Positions 32,564 to 41,758 of a stretch of 64,000 nucleotides of DNA are shown piece by piece. The stretch's first letter is position 1; the number at the start of each line of letters is the position of its first letter. Source of the stretch: Yinghuangia sp045039925 (GTDB lineage: Bacteria; Actinomycetota; Actinomycetes; Streptomycetales; Streptomycetaceae); NCBI GenBank assembly GCA_045039925.1, contig CP108400.1:1054001-1118000 (forward strand). The letters run 5' to 3'. The position numbers and the translations under genes were made by a program. The notes under the pieces are model-generated. The model was not told the origin of the DNA, searched no databases, and saw nothing but the letters and a program-made list of their open reading frames with translations.

Positions 32564-33610
32564 ATGGACCTTGACATCGCCCGCGGTCTCTGGGAGCCCG
32601 AGCCGGGCTGGCTGAACACCGCAAGCTACGGCCTTCCGCCCACCCCCGCCTACGAGGCGGTGCTCGCGGCACAGCGCGACTGGCGTGTGGGCAGGACGAG
32701 TTGGGAGCCGTGGGGCGAGGCCGGCGAGCGGGCCCGCGCGCTGTTCGCGGACCTGGTCGGCGCCGACACCTCGGACATCTCGGTCGGCGCGACCGTATCG
32801 GGGATGCTCGCCCCGGTCGGCGCCTCGCTCGCGCCGGGGACCCGGGTCGTGGTGCCCGACATCGAGTTCACCTCGAACCTTTTCCCGTGGATGGTGCACG
32901 AGGCACGCGGCGTCGAGGTGGTGTGCGTGCCCTTCGCGAAACTCGCCGAGGCGGTCGACGAGCGGACCGACGTCGTGGCGTACAGCCTCGTGCAGTCCGC
33001 GGACGGCACGGTGGCCGACGACGCCGAGATCGTGGCGGCGGCCCGCGCCCACGGTGCGCTGGTGGTCGTGGACGGCACGCAGGCGGTGGGGTGGCTGCCG
33101 GTCGACGCGACGCGCTACGACGTGCTGGCGGTCGGCGGGTACAAGTGGCTCATGAACCCGCGCGGCACCGGCTACACGTACTTCGCGCCGGGCGTGCGCG
33201 ACCGCTTCGTGCCCGTCGCGGCGGGCTGGTACGCCGGCGAGGACGTCCACGCGTCGTACTACGGACCGCCGTTGCGGCTCGCCGCCGACGCGCGGCGCTT
33301 CGACACCTCCCCCGCGTGGTTCGCGTGGGTCGGCGCGGCCCCCGCCCTGGAGGTCGTGCGGGACATCGGCGTCGAGCGCATCCACGCGCACAACGTGGGC
33401 CTCGCGAACCGGTTCCTGACCGCGCTGGGACGCCCCGAGGGCGACAGTGCGATCGTGACGGTCGACGTGCCGGGGGCGGACGAGGCGCTGCGCGCGGCCG
33501 GCGTCAGGGCGGCGGTACGCGCCGGCCGGGTGCGCGCGTCGTTCCACGTGTACACGACCCGGGACGACGTCGACATGGCCGTCAACGCCCTTCTCGCGCA
33601 GGGAGGTTGA
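32564..33610 (+). CDS. Aminotransferase class V-fold PLP enzyme (cysteine desulfurase-like)
   Basis: 348 residues. LNTASYGLPPTPAYEAV at the N-terminus, TRVVVPDIEFTSNLFPW, VVVDGTQAVGWLPVD (PLP Asp and neighbour), and GGYKWLMNPRGTGY with the Schiff-base Lys are those of class V aminotransferases. Relatives include cysteine desulfurases, isopenicillin N epimerases and kynureninase-like enzymes. The active-site Cys loop of a desulfurase is not seen, so lyase or epimerase activity is possible. A TACCGT box ends 7 bases before ATG, suggesting leaderless translation. Its last 29 bases overlap the 3' end of the convergent GT39 gene. Confidence 0.83.
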   Translation: MDLDIARGLWEPEPGWLNTASYGLPPTPAYEAVLAAQRDWRVGRTSWEPWGEAGERARALFADLVGADTSDISVGATVSGMLAPVGASLAPGTRVVVPDIEFTSNLFPWMVHEARGVEVVCVPFAKLAEAVDERTDVVAYSLVQSADGTVADDAEIVAAARAHGALVVVDGTQAVGWLPVDATRYDVLAVGGYKWLMNPRGTGYTYFAPGVRDRFVPVAAGWYAGEDVHASYYGPPLRLAADARRFDTSPAWFAWVGAAPALEVVRDIGVERIHAHNVGLANRFLTALGRPEGDSAIVTVDVPGADEALRAAGVRAAVRAGRVRASFHVYTTRDDVDMAVNALLAQGG

Positions 33611-35543
33611 CGGCGCCGGGGGCAGATGCGCCGGTTCCGGGGCACGCGTCGTCGGTGCCCCACCTGCGGGCGAGGAGCCCGCTGTCGCAGTCGTCCTCGG
33701 GCGCGGGCGGGGTCGCGCCGCGCTCCATGAGGCTGACGTACGCACCGGGGACGGCGACGCTTTCGACGACGTGGTAGCCCTGCCGCAGCGCCCGGGCCGT
33801 GCTGCGCGCGACACCGGCGAAGGGGTTCTCCGGCACACCGCGCAGCACGATGACGACGAGCCAGATGCGCTCGGGGTCGGCGGCGCGCAGGCAGGCCTCC
33901 GAGTCGACGCAGTCGTACGTCCACAGGTCGTCGCGGTCCGGTCCGGAGCGGCCCGACAGCACGTCGTCCGGCCGGAGTTCGCCGCGCAGGTAGTACTCGA
34001 CGCCGGTGTCGGTGTGCCACAGGCGCTGGTCGACGCTCGCGTACACGATGCCGTCCCCGGGGCGCTGGCGGGCCCGCACGAGGTCGGCTATGCCCTGGTA
34101 GTCGACCCAGGAGATCGACGCCCGTTCGGGGTAGTCGCGCTGCTCATGGGCGCCCGGTTCGCGCAACTGCCGTTGGTCGGACACCCCGATCGCGGCGACG
34201 AGGGTGAGCGACACGGCCACGGCGGCGGCCGCGGTCGGCGCCGCGGTCGGGGCTGCGGTCGGGGCTGCGGTCCGGGGCGCGGTCGGCCCTCGGCCGTCGG
34301 CTCGGCCGCCTGCCCGGGCGGCGGCCGCACGATCCGCCAGGAGCGCGATGCCCGCCCCCGCGAGCACCGCCCACGCGGGGAGCGTGAAGAGGAGGTAGCG
34401 CGGCAGGAAGTACGACGTATCCCCCGCCCGCGAAACCGCCCACACCACGGCGACCGGCAGCAGCGCCGCACCGAAGTACCCGGCCACCGCCCGGCGGTGC
34501 GGCCCCGTGCACGCCCCGAGCGCGAGCACGGCCAGCGCGACGGCGACCGGCCCCGAGGCGGCCAGGCGCGGCAGGAGCACCTGGAGGCTGTCGAGGTCCG
34601 GGCGCGGTATCCACTCGATCTGGCGGACGCGCTGACCGCCCGCGACCGCCGCCAGGGGCGCGAGCGGCGCCGTACCGGCGGCCACCGCGACGGCGAACGC
34701 CCGCCGTACGCCCCGCCGTTCGTCCCCACGCGCACGACCCGGCCCCAGCCGGGCCACGAGCCACGCGGCATGCCCGGCCAGTCCGGCGAGGGCGACCAGG
34801 TGCCAGAGGCCGAGGAACGCGACCGCCGCGGAGTACGCCGCCCAGCGCCCGGCGGTCGGCCGGTCCACGGCCCGGGCGAGCAACAGCGTCGCCACCGCGA
34901 ACGTCAGGCACACGAACCCGTAGCCGCGGGCCTCCTGTCCGTAGCGCGACACCGACGGCAGCAGCGCGAACACCAGCCCTGCGGCGGCACCGGCCCGCGG
35001 GCCGAAGGCGCGTCGGCCGAGCAGCACCACGCACGCGGCGGTCCCGGCCATGGCGAGCATCGCGGGCAGCCGCATCGTGACCGTGCCGTCCCCGAAGAGG
35101 GCGGTCCAGCCGTGCATGAACAGGTAGAAGCCGCCGGCGGACGCGTCGACGTTGCCGAGCATGGCGAACAGTTCGGGCACCGAGCGCTGCGAGGCGTTCC
35201 AGGTGGCCAGTTCGTCGCGCCACATCACCGGGCCGTCGGCGCGCCAGAGGCACAGGGCCAGGGTGAGGAGGGCGGCCGCCGCCGGGGCCGCGGCAGGGTG
35301 CCCGCGTCCGAACACGGCCGCCCGGGCCGTCGGCGCTGTCGGCGCGCGGCCGGACGACCGGAGGGAGTCCGCTCCGGCCCGCCGCCCGGGGACGGGGCGC
35401 GCGTCCATTCCTCCGGAGGCATCCGCGCCGTCGGCCGACCGCGCCGGACTGTCAGTCGTGCCGGACAGTTTCCCGCTCCCCCACGTCACCGCACCGCCGT
35501 CGCTCGCCGTTCGGGTCGATTCCCCAGCTAGTGCGGTGACCAC
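33582..35543 (-). CDS. GT39-family (PMT-like) membrane glycosyltransferase
   Basis: 653 residues from GTG 35543. After a polar 80-residue N-terminus there are about ten membrane helices (for example AAAPAAAALLTLALCLW, GTAACVVLLG, AVAFLGLWHLVALAGLAGH). The first luminal loop has the GT-C acidic pair in PVMWRDELATW, as in PMT-type mannosyltransferases using polyprenyl-phosphate sugars. A soluble C-terminal ~170 residues follows (DGIVYASVDQRLW, CVDSEACLRAADPERIWLVV). The proposed start lies in an arm of a large inverted repeat. An ATG at 35408 is an alternative, with GGAGG only one base before it. Confidence 0.78.
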   Translation of the reverse strand: MVTALAGESTRTASDGGAVTWGSGKLSGTTDSPARSADGADASGGMDARPVPGRRAGADSLRSSGRAPTAPTARAAVFGRGHPAAAPAAAALLTLALCLWRADGPVMWRDELATWNASQRSVPELFAMLGNVDASAGGFYLFMHGWTALFGDGTVTMRLPAMLAMAGTAACVVLLGRRAFGPRAGAAAGLVFALLPSVSRYGQEARGYGFVCLTFAVATLLLARAVDRPTAGRWAAYSAAVAFLGLWHLVALAGLAGHAAWLVARLGPGRARGDERRGVRRAFAVAVAAGTAPLAPLAAVAGGQRVRQIEWIPRPDLDSLQVLLPRLAASGPVAVALAVLALGACTGPHRRAVAGYFGAALLPVAVVWAVSRAGDTSYFLPRYLLFTLPAWAVLAGAGIALLADRAAAARAGGRADGRGPTAPRTAAPTAAPTAAPTAAAAVAVSLTLVAAIGVSDQRQLREPGAHEQRDYPERASISWVDYQGIADLVRARQRPGDGIVYASVDQRLWHTDTGVEYYLRGELRPDDVLSGRSGPDRDDLWTYDCVDSEACLRAADPERIWLVVIVLRGVPENPFAGVARSTARALRQGYHVVESVAVPGAYVSLMERGATPPAPEDDCDSGLLARRWGTDDACPGTGASAPGAVNLPAREGR

Positions 35544-35713
35544 AAACCTTCACCGGTTCTCGCCGCCCGGCACGGCACGCCGGGCCTAGACGGCCCTCCC
35601 AAGGCGGCGTTGCAGGACCTCGCGAGTACGACCGAGTACGAGCTTCGGCCCTGCGCCTTGCGATGCACCGCACCGAACGACGAGAACCGGCGAACGTTTG
35701 TGGCCACCGCACT
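35530..35713. mobile_element. 184-bp palindromic, MITE-like element
   Basis: Left arm 35530-35565 and right arm 35678-35713 are inverted copies matching at about 32 of 36 positions (GCGGTG, CCACAAAC, CCGGTTCTCG shared). The interior holds a smaller repeat (GAGTACGACCGAGTACGAG) and AAGGCG/CGCCTT. It has no transposase. The first codons of the GT39 gene fall in the left arm. A non-autonomous transposon remnant is the simplest reading. Confidence 0.55.
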
Positions 35714-35841
35714 TGACGGTACGGGATGCGGGGCGGGCGGCGTCACCCGGTCCCGCCCCGCGAAAGCGTCCGGCCGCCAACTGCCGGGGCCGGTCGGTGC
35801 GGGGTCGGGACCGGTGGCCTGCCGCGCGGAGCGTCCTCGTC

Positions 35842-36771
35842 TCACGCCTCCAGCAGGGCCGGGGCGAGGTCCCGCCAGTCGTCCATCGTGAGGTCCACCA
35901 TCGACTCGCCGAGCACCTGGACGCAGACGTGGTCGGCACCCGCCGCGTGCTGGGCGTCGACCCGGGCCCGCAGCGCCGCCTCGTCGCCCCACGCCACGAG
36001 CGCGTCGACCAGGCGCTCGCTGCCGCCGTCGGCGAAGTCGTCCTCGGCGAACCCGAGGCGCAGCCAGTTGTTGCGGTAGTTCGGCAGGTTCAGGTACGGC
36101 TTCAGGTGCTCGCGCGCACGCCGCAGCGCGGTCTCGCGGTCGGCGGTGAAGACGACCGCCTGCTCCACCGCGAGGTAGCCGTCGGCGCCCAGGACTTCGC
36201 GGGCGAGGGCGGTGTGCTCCGGGGTCACGAGGTACGTGTGCGCGCCTTCCGCGCGGTCCCGCGACAGTTCGAGCATGCGGGGCCCGAGCGCGGCGAGTAC
36301 CCGTGGCGGACGCGGCAGTTCGCCGCCCGCCGCGAAGTAGAGCGACGCGTCGAGCCCGTCGAGGTAGCTCCGCATGAGCGTGAGCGGCTTGTCGTAGATG
36401 TTGCCGCCCGGACGCAGTCCCTCGACGAGCGGGCCGTGGCTGACACCGAGGCCGAGCAGGAACCGGCCGGGGTGTGCGTCGAGCAGGGTGCGCGCGGCGC
36501 CGTTGGTGGCGACTGCGTCGCGGGCCCAGAGGTTGGCGATGCCGGTGGCCACCGGGATACGCGGGCTGGACTCCAGGAGCAGGAGCGCCTGGGTGAACGT
36601 CTCGCGCCCGACGGTCTCGCCCCACCAGAGGGCTCCGTAGCCGAGGGCGTCGAGTTCGGCGGCCGTGTCGCGCAGTTGTGCGACCGGGAGGAAGTCGAAG
36701 GCGGAGGTCCACAGGCCCACGCGCCCGAGGTCGGGTACGGGGCGGTGCGCGGCCGGTGCGGTGTCGGACAA
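35842..36771 (-). CDS. LLM class F420-dependent oxidoreductase (TIGR03620-like)
   Basis: 309 residues from TTG 36771 with GGGGGAG just upstream; the open frame continues to 36894 but lacks signals. RVGLWTSAFDFLPVAQLRD, LGYGALWWGE, IPVATGIANLWARD, GRFLLGLGVSHGPLVEGL and LAALGPRMLELSRDRAEGAH follow the order of the luciferase-like F420 family TIGR03620. These TIM-barrel enzymes use reduced F420 for hydride transfer to many substrates. An imperfect inverted repeat TCTGT...ACAGA (36813-36831) lies upstream between this gene and AIM24. Confidence 0.84.
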   Translation of the reverse strand: MSDTAPAAHRPVPDLGRVGLWTSAFDFLPVAQLRDTAAELDALGYGALWWGETVGRETFTQALLLLESSPRIPVATGIANLWARDAVATNGAARTLLDAHPGRFLLGLGVSHGPLVEGLRPGGNIYDKPLTLMRSYLDGLDASLYFAAGGELPRPPRVLAALGPRMLELSRDRAEGAHTYLVTPEHTALAREVLGADGYLAVEQAVVFTADRETALRRAREHLKPYLNLPNYRNNWLRLGFAEDDFADGGSERLVDALVAWGDEAALRARVDAQHAAGADHVCVQVLGESMVDLTMDDWRDLAPALLEA

Positions 36772-36925
36772 GGCTCCCCCAGGGGGTGGCGGGTCGAGGT
36801 GGCGGATCTGTGTCTGTAACGGCGTAACAGAACCCGTTGCCCCGCACCCTACGGGAGGGCGTCCGCCACCGAAGTTGGGGTGCGCTTTGTTCACGGCAGG
36901 GGCTCGGACCGGGGATCATGTCTGG

Positions 36926-37807
36926 GTGCAGAGTCCCCTGTTCAACAATGTCGCGCTTCAGTCGACCGATCGGTTCAGCCTGCAGAACCCGCAGATCCTG
37001 CGGGTGGGACTCGATCGGCAGTCGGCTCCGGAGGTGCTCGCCCGCAAGGGCGCGATGATCGCGTTCACCGGTGCGGTGGACTTCGACGGCTACATGCCCA
37101 CTCCGGGCGAGATGCGCGCCGCGGCGTACGGCGCCGAGTTCATGTCGCTGATGCGCTGCTTCGGCACCGGCGTGGTCTACCTGGCCAACCAGGCCCAGCA
37201 CGTGCACGTCGTGTCGCTGGCGAACGACGCGCTGATCGTCGACAACGACTCGGTGCTGGCGCTGGACCCCGGGCTGACCTGGTCCCCCGTCGCGCTGGAC
37301 GCCGAGGCGCGCATCTCGGGCCCCGGCGCCAACGGCCTCCAGATCGGCGGCACCGGGGTGATCGCGCTGACCACGCCCGGGCACCCGCTGGTCATGAAGG
37401 TCGGCCCGCGCAACGAGGTCTTCGTGGACGCCGACGCCGTGGTGGCCTGGTCGGCGAACCTCACGACGCGCCTGGAGGCGCAGACCGTGTCGTCCCGGAT
37501 CTGGCGGCGGCGCGGCCAGACCGGCGAGGGCTGGATGCTCAGCTTCCTGGGCGAGGGCTGGGTCCTGGTGCAGTCGAACGAGATCACTCCGGCGAACATG
37601 ATCCAGCACCAGGGCGGCGCGCTCGGCATGGGCCAGCAGGGCTACCGGCAGAACACCTGGGCGGGGCCCGGGGGTCCGCACGGTCCCGTGCAGCACGGGC
37701 CGCCCGGACCGTACGGGGCACCGCCGCCCGGACCGTACCCGCCGCAGATGCCGCCCGGGCCGGGCGGCCACGGGCCGTACCCGCCGCAGGGACCGCCCCG
37801 GCGCTGA
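36926..37807 (+). CDS. AIM24 family protein with Pro/Gly-rich tail
   Basis: 293 residues. The first ~225 form the AIM24/TIGR00266-like beta fold: VQSPLFNNVALQ, ARKGAMIAFTGAVDFDGYM, FGTGVVYLANQAQHVHVVSL, MKVGPRNEVFVDADAVVAWS and the closing LGEGWVLVQSNEI. The last ~60 residues are a Pro/Gly/His-rich disordered tail (PPGPYGAPPPGPYPPQM). AIM24 is linked to mitochondrial cristae organisation in yeast; the bacterial role is unknown. GTG at 36926 is chosen by alignment to the family start. The next gene (CDF transporter) is 147 bases downstream in the same direction. Confidence 0.8.
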   Translation: MQSPLFNNVALQSTDRFSLQNPQILRVGLDRQSAPEVLARKGAMIAFTGAVDFDGYMPTPGEMRAAAYGAEFMSLMRCFGTGVVYLANQAQHVHVVSLANDALIVDNDSVLALDPGLTWSPVALDAEARISGPGANGLQIGGTGVIALTTPGHPLVMKVGPRNEVFVDADAVVAWSANLTTRLEAQTVSSRIWRRRGQTGEGWMLSFLGEGWVLVQSNEITPANMIQHQGGALGMGQQGYRQNTWAGPGGPHGPVQHGPPGPYGAPPPGPYPPQMPPGPGGHGPYPPQGPPRR

Positions 37808-37954
37808 GCCGGCCCCCTGCCCTCCCCTGCCTGTCCCGCGGCGTTCGGGTGGCACCCGCGCGTCTGCGCGGTCGGCCGGGGCCGCGCGCCGATCATGGTC
37901 CCCGAGGCGGCGTCCCGGCGACGGCGCGGGACTCGGCGGCGGAGGCGGCGGTTC

Positions 37955-38878
37955 ATGGGGCACGATCACGGGCCGACGGCGGCCGGCGGCACGGTCAGCG
38001 CGGCGTACCGCAAGCGGTTGGCGATCACCATCACGGTCACCGCCGTCGTGCTCGTCGTCCAGTTGGTCGGCGCCCTGCTGTCCAACAGCCTCGCGCTCCT
38101 GTCGGACAGCCTGCACATGTTCGTCGACACCAGCGGCGTCGCCCTGGCCCTGGTCGCGGTGACCGTGGCGCAGCGCGAGCCGACGCCGCGGCGCACGTGG
38201 GGCCTGTACCGGGTGGAGATCCTCGCGGCGCTGGTGAACGCGATGCTGCTCGGCGGGATCGGGGCGTTCATCGCCTACCAGGCGGTCCGGCGGATCGGCG
38301 ACCCGCCCGACGTGAAGACCGGTCCGCTGCTGGCCGCCGCGCTGCTGGGCCTCGCGGCCAACCTGGTCGGCCTGTTCCTGCTGCGCGGCGGCAAGGACCA
38401 CAGCCTGAACCTCAAGGGCGCGTACCTGGAGGTGCTGGGCGACACGATGGGGTCGGTCGCGGCGGTCGGGACCGGTGTGATCATCGGCACCACGGGGTGG
38501 GCGCTCGCCGACCCGATCGCGTCGCTGCTGATCGTCGCGATGATCCTGCCGCGGGCGTACCTGCTGCTCCGCGAGACGCTGCACGTCCTGCTGGAGGCCA
38601 CGCCACGTGATCTCGATCTCGCCGAACTGCGCGAACGGCTGCTGGCCGAGCCCGACATCGTCGAGGTGCACGACCTGCACGCGTGGACGGTGACCAGCGG
38701 CATGCCGGTGCTGACCGCGCATCTGACGGTGACCGACGCGGTGATCCGGGAGGGCCGCATCGGGCCGGTCCTCGACCGGGTGGGGGCGATCGTGGGCGAC
38801 GACTTCGACGTACGCCACTCCACAATCCAGCTCGAACCCGAGGGGCACCGCGCACACGAGTACGCGGACCACGCATGA
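37955..38878 (+). CDS. Cation diffusion facilitator (CzcD/ZitB-type zinc exporter)
   Basis: 307 residues. Six membrane helices and a C-terminal cytoplasmic domain. The metal site of helix 2 is SDSLHMFVDTSG (HxxxD), and helix 5 has YLEVLGDTMGSVAA, where the usual H/DxxxD pair appears as ExxxD. N-terminal MGHDHG is a short His-rich stretch. These exchangers expel Zn2+ (or Co2+, Cd2+) against protons. GGAGG lies nine bases before ATG. It converges on the MFS gene across a 17-bp hairpin. Confidence 0.86.
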   Translation: MGHDHGPTAAGGTVSAAYRKRLAITITVTAVVLVVQLVGALLSNSLALLSDSLHMFVDTSGVALALVAVTVAQREPTPRRTWGLYRVEILAALVNAMLLGGIGAFIAYQAVRRIGDPPDVKTGPLLAAALLGLAANLVGLFLLRGGKDHSLNLKGAYLEVLGDTMGSVAAVGTGVIIGTTGWALADPIASLLIVAMILPRAYLLLRETLHVLLEATPRDLDLAELRERLLAEPDIVEVHDLHAWTVTSGMPVLTAHLTVTDAVIREGRIGPVLDRVGAIVGDDFDVRHSTIQLEPEGHRAHEYADHA

Positions 38879-38881
38879 CGG

Positions 38882-38928
38882 AGACGGCGTCGGCCGCGCC
38901 CGGTGAGGGGACGCGGCCGACGCCGTCT
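38882..38928. terminator. 17-bp perfect bidirectional terminator
   Basis: AGACGGCGTCGGCCGCG (38882-38898) and CGCGGCCGACGCCGTCT (38912-38928) pair perfectly with a 13-base loop between the convergent CDF and MFS genes. Confidence 0.8.
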
Positions 38929-38951
38929 GCGGAGCGGTGACTACCCGGTCG

Positions 38952-40292
38952 TCAGCGGACGCTCTTGACCCTGACCACGGCCAACGCGCCCACCAGGGCT
39001 ATGCAGGCGCAGATCGGGAACAGCGCCTCGTAGTTCCAGGTGGAGACGATCCACGAGGCGATGAACGGCGCGGCGACCTGCGGGGCGGCGTTGGCGATGT
39101 TGATCAGGCCCATGTCCTTGCCGGCGTCCTCACCGCGCGGCAGCACCTTGGTGATCAGCGCCATGTCGACGGCCATGTACATGCCGAACGCCAGGCCGTT
39201 GACGACGTTGAACACCGCCATGCCGTTGACGGTGCCCGAGATCATCGGGATGAAGAGCGACAGCGCGGCCAGCACGCCGGAGCCGAGCACGAAGGGCTTG
39301 ATGCGGCCGAAGCGGTCCACCAGCTTGCCGATGAACAGCGCGGCGACGACCGTGGACAGGGCGTTGATGACCATGAGGAAGCCCATGGTCGAGTTGACGT
39401 CCTGCGGCTTGACCTTCACGTACTCCATCAGGATGTACATGTTGTAGGTGAGGACCGTGAAGTAGCCGGCCACGACGCCGAAGCGGGAGATGAAGGCCCA
39501 CGCGAAGTCGGGGTGCTTCTTGGGGTTGACGCCGAAGTTCGAGATGAACTTCTTGAGGTCGAACTTGTCGACCGGCATGCCCTTGCTGGACCTGTCCGGG
39601 GTGACCAGCAGGAAGATCACGACGGCCGCCACCAGGAAGGCGGCGATCAGGTAGTAGCCCTTCTCCCCCGCGAACTTGCCGTCGAAGCCGCCGACGATGC
39701 CGTCGTAGCCGAGCTTCGAGAGGTCGATGCCGCCGATCGTGTAGGCGGCGACGATGGTGCCGAGCGGGATGCCCAGGCCGACGAGGCCGGACATCATGCC
39801 GTACTTGGCGGGCGGCACGCGGTCGGGCATCGCGGCGGTCAGCGCGGCCTGGAAGCCGTTGAGGATGAACTGCACGCAGCCCCAGGTGATGGCCAGCATG
39901 CCGATGCTGGTGGCGTTGGCCTGCCAACACAGGGCGCCCGCACCGAGCAGGGTGCAGACCAGCATCCACGGGGCGCGGCGCCCCCAGCGGGAGCGCGTAC
40001 GGTCGGAGATCTGCCCGAAGATCGGGTTGCCGATCGCGGCGAGCGCGGCGCCGACGGCCACCGCGTTCTTGAGTGCCTCGGGGTCCGGGTGGCCCTTGAT
40101 CTCGGTGACCTGCATGGGAATCAGGAAGGAGCCGATTCCCATCCACACCAGGTACAGGGCGATGTTGGCCAGCGGGAGCGTGAAGTACAGCGGGCCGAGC
40201 TTGAAGCGCGGTTTGCCGTCGGCGTCGAGCGGCCCTTGGGCCGGAATCGTCGCAGGAGCGGCTTCGCGGGCCGCAACGTTGCTCTGCGTCAT
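38952..40292 (-). CDS. GPH-type MFS sugar transporter
   Basis: 446 residues with twelve predicted helices. GQISDRTRSRWGRRAPWML is the diagnostic loop of the glycoside-pentoside-hexuronide:cation symporter group, and SKLGYDGIVGGFDGKFAGEK is a long mid-loop. Likely a sugar or glycoside importer driven by H+ or Na+. It is divergent from a LacI regulator, and tandem LacI-type operators lie between. No glycosidase is adjacent, so the sugar is unknown. The ATG at 40292 has only GGTGAT before it; an upstream in-frame start lacks support. Confidence 0.82.
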   Translation of the reverse strand: MTQSNVAAREAAPATIPAQGPLDADGKPRFKLGPLYFTLPLANIALYLVWMGIGSFLIPMQVTEIKGHPDPEALKNAVAVGAALAAIGNPIFGQISDRTRSRWGRRAPWMLVCTLLGAGALCWQANATSIGMLAITWGCVQFILNGFQAALTAAMPDRVPPAKYGMMSGLVGLGIPLGTIVAAYTIGGIDLSKLGYDGIVGGFDGKFAGEKGYYLIAAFLVAAVVIFLLVTPDRSSKGMPVDKFDLKKFISNFGVNPKKHPDFAWAFISRFGVVAGYFTVLTYNMYILMEYVKVKPQDVNSTMGFLMVINALSTVVAALFIGKLVDRFGRIKPFVLGSGVLAALSLFIPMISGTVNGMAVFNVVNGLAFGMYMAVDMALITKVLPRGEDAGKDMGLINIANAAPQVAAPFIASWIVSTWNYEALFPICACIALVGALAVVRVKSVR

Positions 40293-40385
40293 GTGAATCA
40301 CCGAGTCGATCGGAGGAGGGGTAGTCACGGCCCGATCCCTGACACGGTCGCACGGGGACGGGATCGAGCCGATCTTTTGACGCTG

Positions 40386-40425
40386 CTGACTCGTTTAACT
40401 GACTCGTGTTACTGACACGTGTCAG
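40386..40425. promoter_or_regulatory. Three tandem LacI-type operators
   Basis: CTGACTCGTTTAA (40386), CTGACTCGTGTTA (40399) and CTGACACGTGTCAG (40412-40425) repeat every 13 bases. The last is a perfect 14-bp palindrome with the central CG typical of LacI family sites. They lie between the MFS gene and lacI. A further GACGTACGTC palindrome lies near 40475. Confidence 0.7.
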
Positions 40426-40572
40426 CAGCGGTGCACGGATCATGGCACGCGATTAAGAACGCGTAAACAGAACGTGACGTACGTCGCATCGACCCCTGGG
40501 AACCAAACTCCGGGGCGGCATGGCAACCTCCTGTAACCAACCCTCAAACCCTCATGTGAGGACCCGGTACCC

Positions 40573-41592
40573 ATGCCTAAAGTCCCTCGTCCCGGCAAGG
40601 CGCCCACCAGCGCGGATGTCGCAAGGGCCGCAGGCGTGTCCAGAACCACGGTGTCCTTCGTACTCAACGACGTCCCGGGCTCCGGCATCAGCGATGCCAC
40701 CCGGCAGAAGGTTCTCGCCGCCGTCCGCAAACTGGGCTACTCCCCCAATGCGGGCGCCCGCGCACTACGCGCCGGCACGAGCAACCTCGTCGTGTACGCA
40801 ATGCCCCGCTGGCCCCTCGGACACGCGATCGACACCCTCCTCGAACGCGCCCGCGACGCCCTCGCCGAACGCGGCCTCGTCCTGATCCTGCACGGTGACC
40901 GCAAGCTCACCGGCCTCGACGCCGCCCGGGCCTGGGCGGAGCTCCGCCCCCGCGCGGTCCTCGCCGACACGTGGCGGTGCACTCCCGAATCGGTCGCCAT
41001 GCTGCGGCAGCACGGCGTACAGACCGTGGTCCTGGTGGGCGAGGAGCCGGTGCCGTACGCGCCGACCGTCGTCTTCGAGCAGAAGCGCATCGGCATCGTC
41101 GCGACCCGGTACCTCGCCGAGCGCGGCCACCGCCGCATCGCGGCGATCGTGCCGACCGGCGAACTGCGCGAACCCGGTGAGCTGCGCTTCGTCGGCGTAC
41201 GCGAGGCCGCGGACGACGAACGGCTCGAACTCACCCGCGTGGACATGCCGTTCGACCACGGCGCGGCGCTCACCCTGGCCCGCGGATGGGCCGCGGACCC
41301 GGACCGCCCGACCGCGGTCTTCGCCTACAACGACGAGTTCGCGGCACTGATGCTGCGGGCGCTGCGCGAGGCCGGGCTCACGGTGCCGGACGACGTGGCC
41401 GTGATGGGCGTCGACGACACGCCGCTGTGCGAACTCGTGACGCCGCGCCTGAGCACCGTGGCGCTGCACACGACGAGTTTCGCCGAGATGCACGTCCGGG
41501 TACTGATCGACCTGATCGACCGGACGCACGAGGACGACCTGCCGGTGATCCCCGAGCACGAGCCCCTGGTGGTACGGCGGGACTCGGCGTAG
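40573..41592 (+). CDS. LacI family transcriptional regulator
   Basis: 339 residues. The N-terminal HTH and hinge are clear: TSADVARAAGVSRTTVSFVL (12-31), NDVPGSGISDATRQKVLAAV, LGYSPNAGARAL. The periplasmic-binding-protein-like effector domain includes VFAYNDEFAALMLRAL and VAVMGVDDTPLCELVTPRLS. It should repress the divergent GPH transporter, and itself, until its sugar ligand is present. GAGGA lies ten bases before ATG. A strong hairpin follows the stop. Confidence 0.88.
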   Translation: MPKVPRPGKAPTSADVARAAGVSRTTVSFVLNDVPGSGISDATRQKVLAAVRKLGYSPNAGARALRAGTSNLVVYAMPRWPLGHAIDTLLERARDALAERGLVLILHGDRKLTGLDAARAWAELRPRAVLADTWRCTPESVAMLRQHGVQTVVLVGEEPVPYAPTVVFEQKRIGIVATRYLAERGHRRIAAIVPTGELREPGELRFVGVREAADDERLELTRVDMPFDHGAALTLARGWAADPDRPTAVFAYNDEFAALMLRALREAGLTVPDDVAVMGVDDTPLCELVTPRLSTVALHTTSFAEMHVRVLIDLIDRTHEDDLPVIPEHEPLVVRRDSA

Positions 41593-41606
41593 TCCGCGGC
41601 AACTCG

Positions 41607-41639
41607 GGGGCCGCCCGGCGTCCCGCGCCGGGCGGCCCC
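41607..41639. terminator. 14-bp hairpin terminator after lacI
   Basis: GGGGCCGCCCGGCG (41607-41620) pairs exactly with CGCCGGGCGGCCCC (41626-41639), loop TCCCG. Confidence 0.8.
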
Positions 41640-41758
41640 GCCCGCAGGGCCTCCCCGATAACATCGGAACCGTGATCACTCCGGCCGCCGGGGCCGTACC
41701 GACGGTGGTGCGGCCCGGGGTCGCGGGGGATGTCCGGATCACCGCCGAGGAGGCAGGC

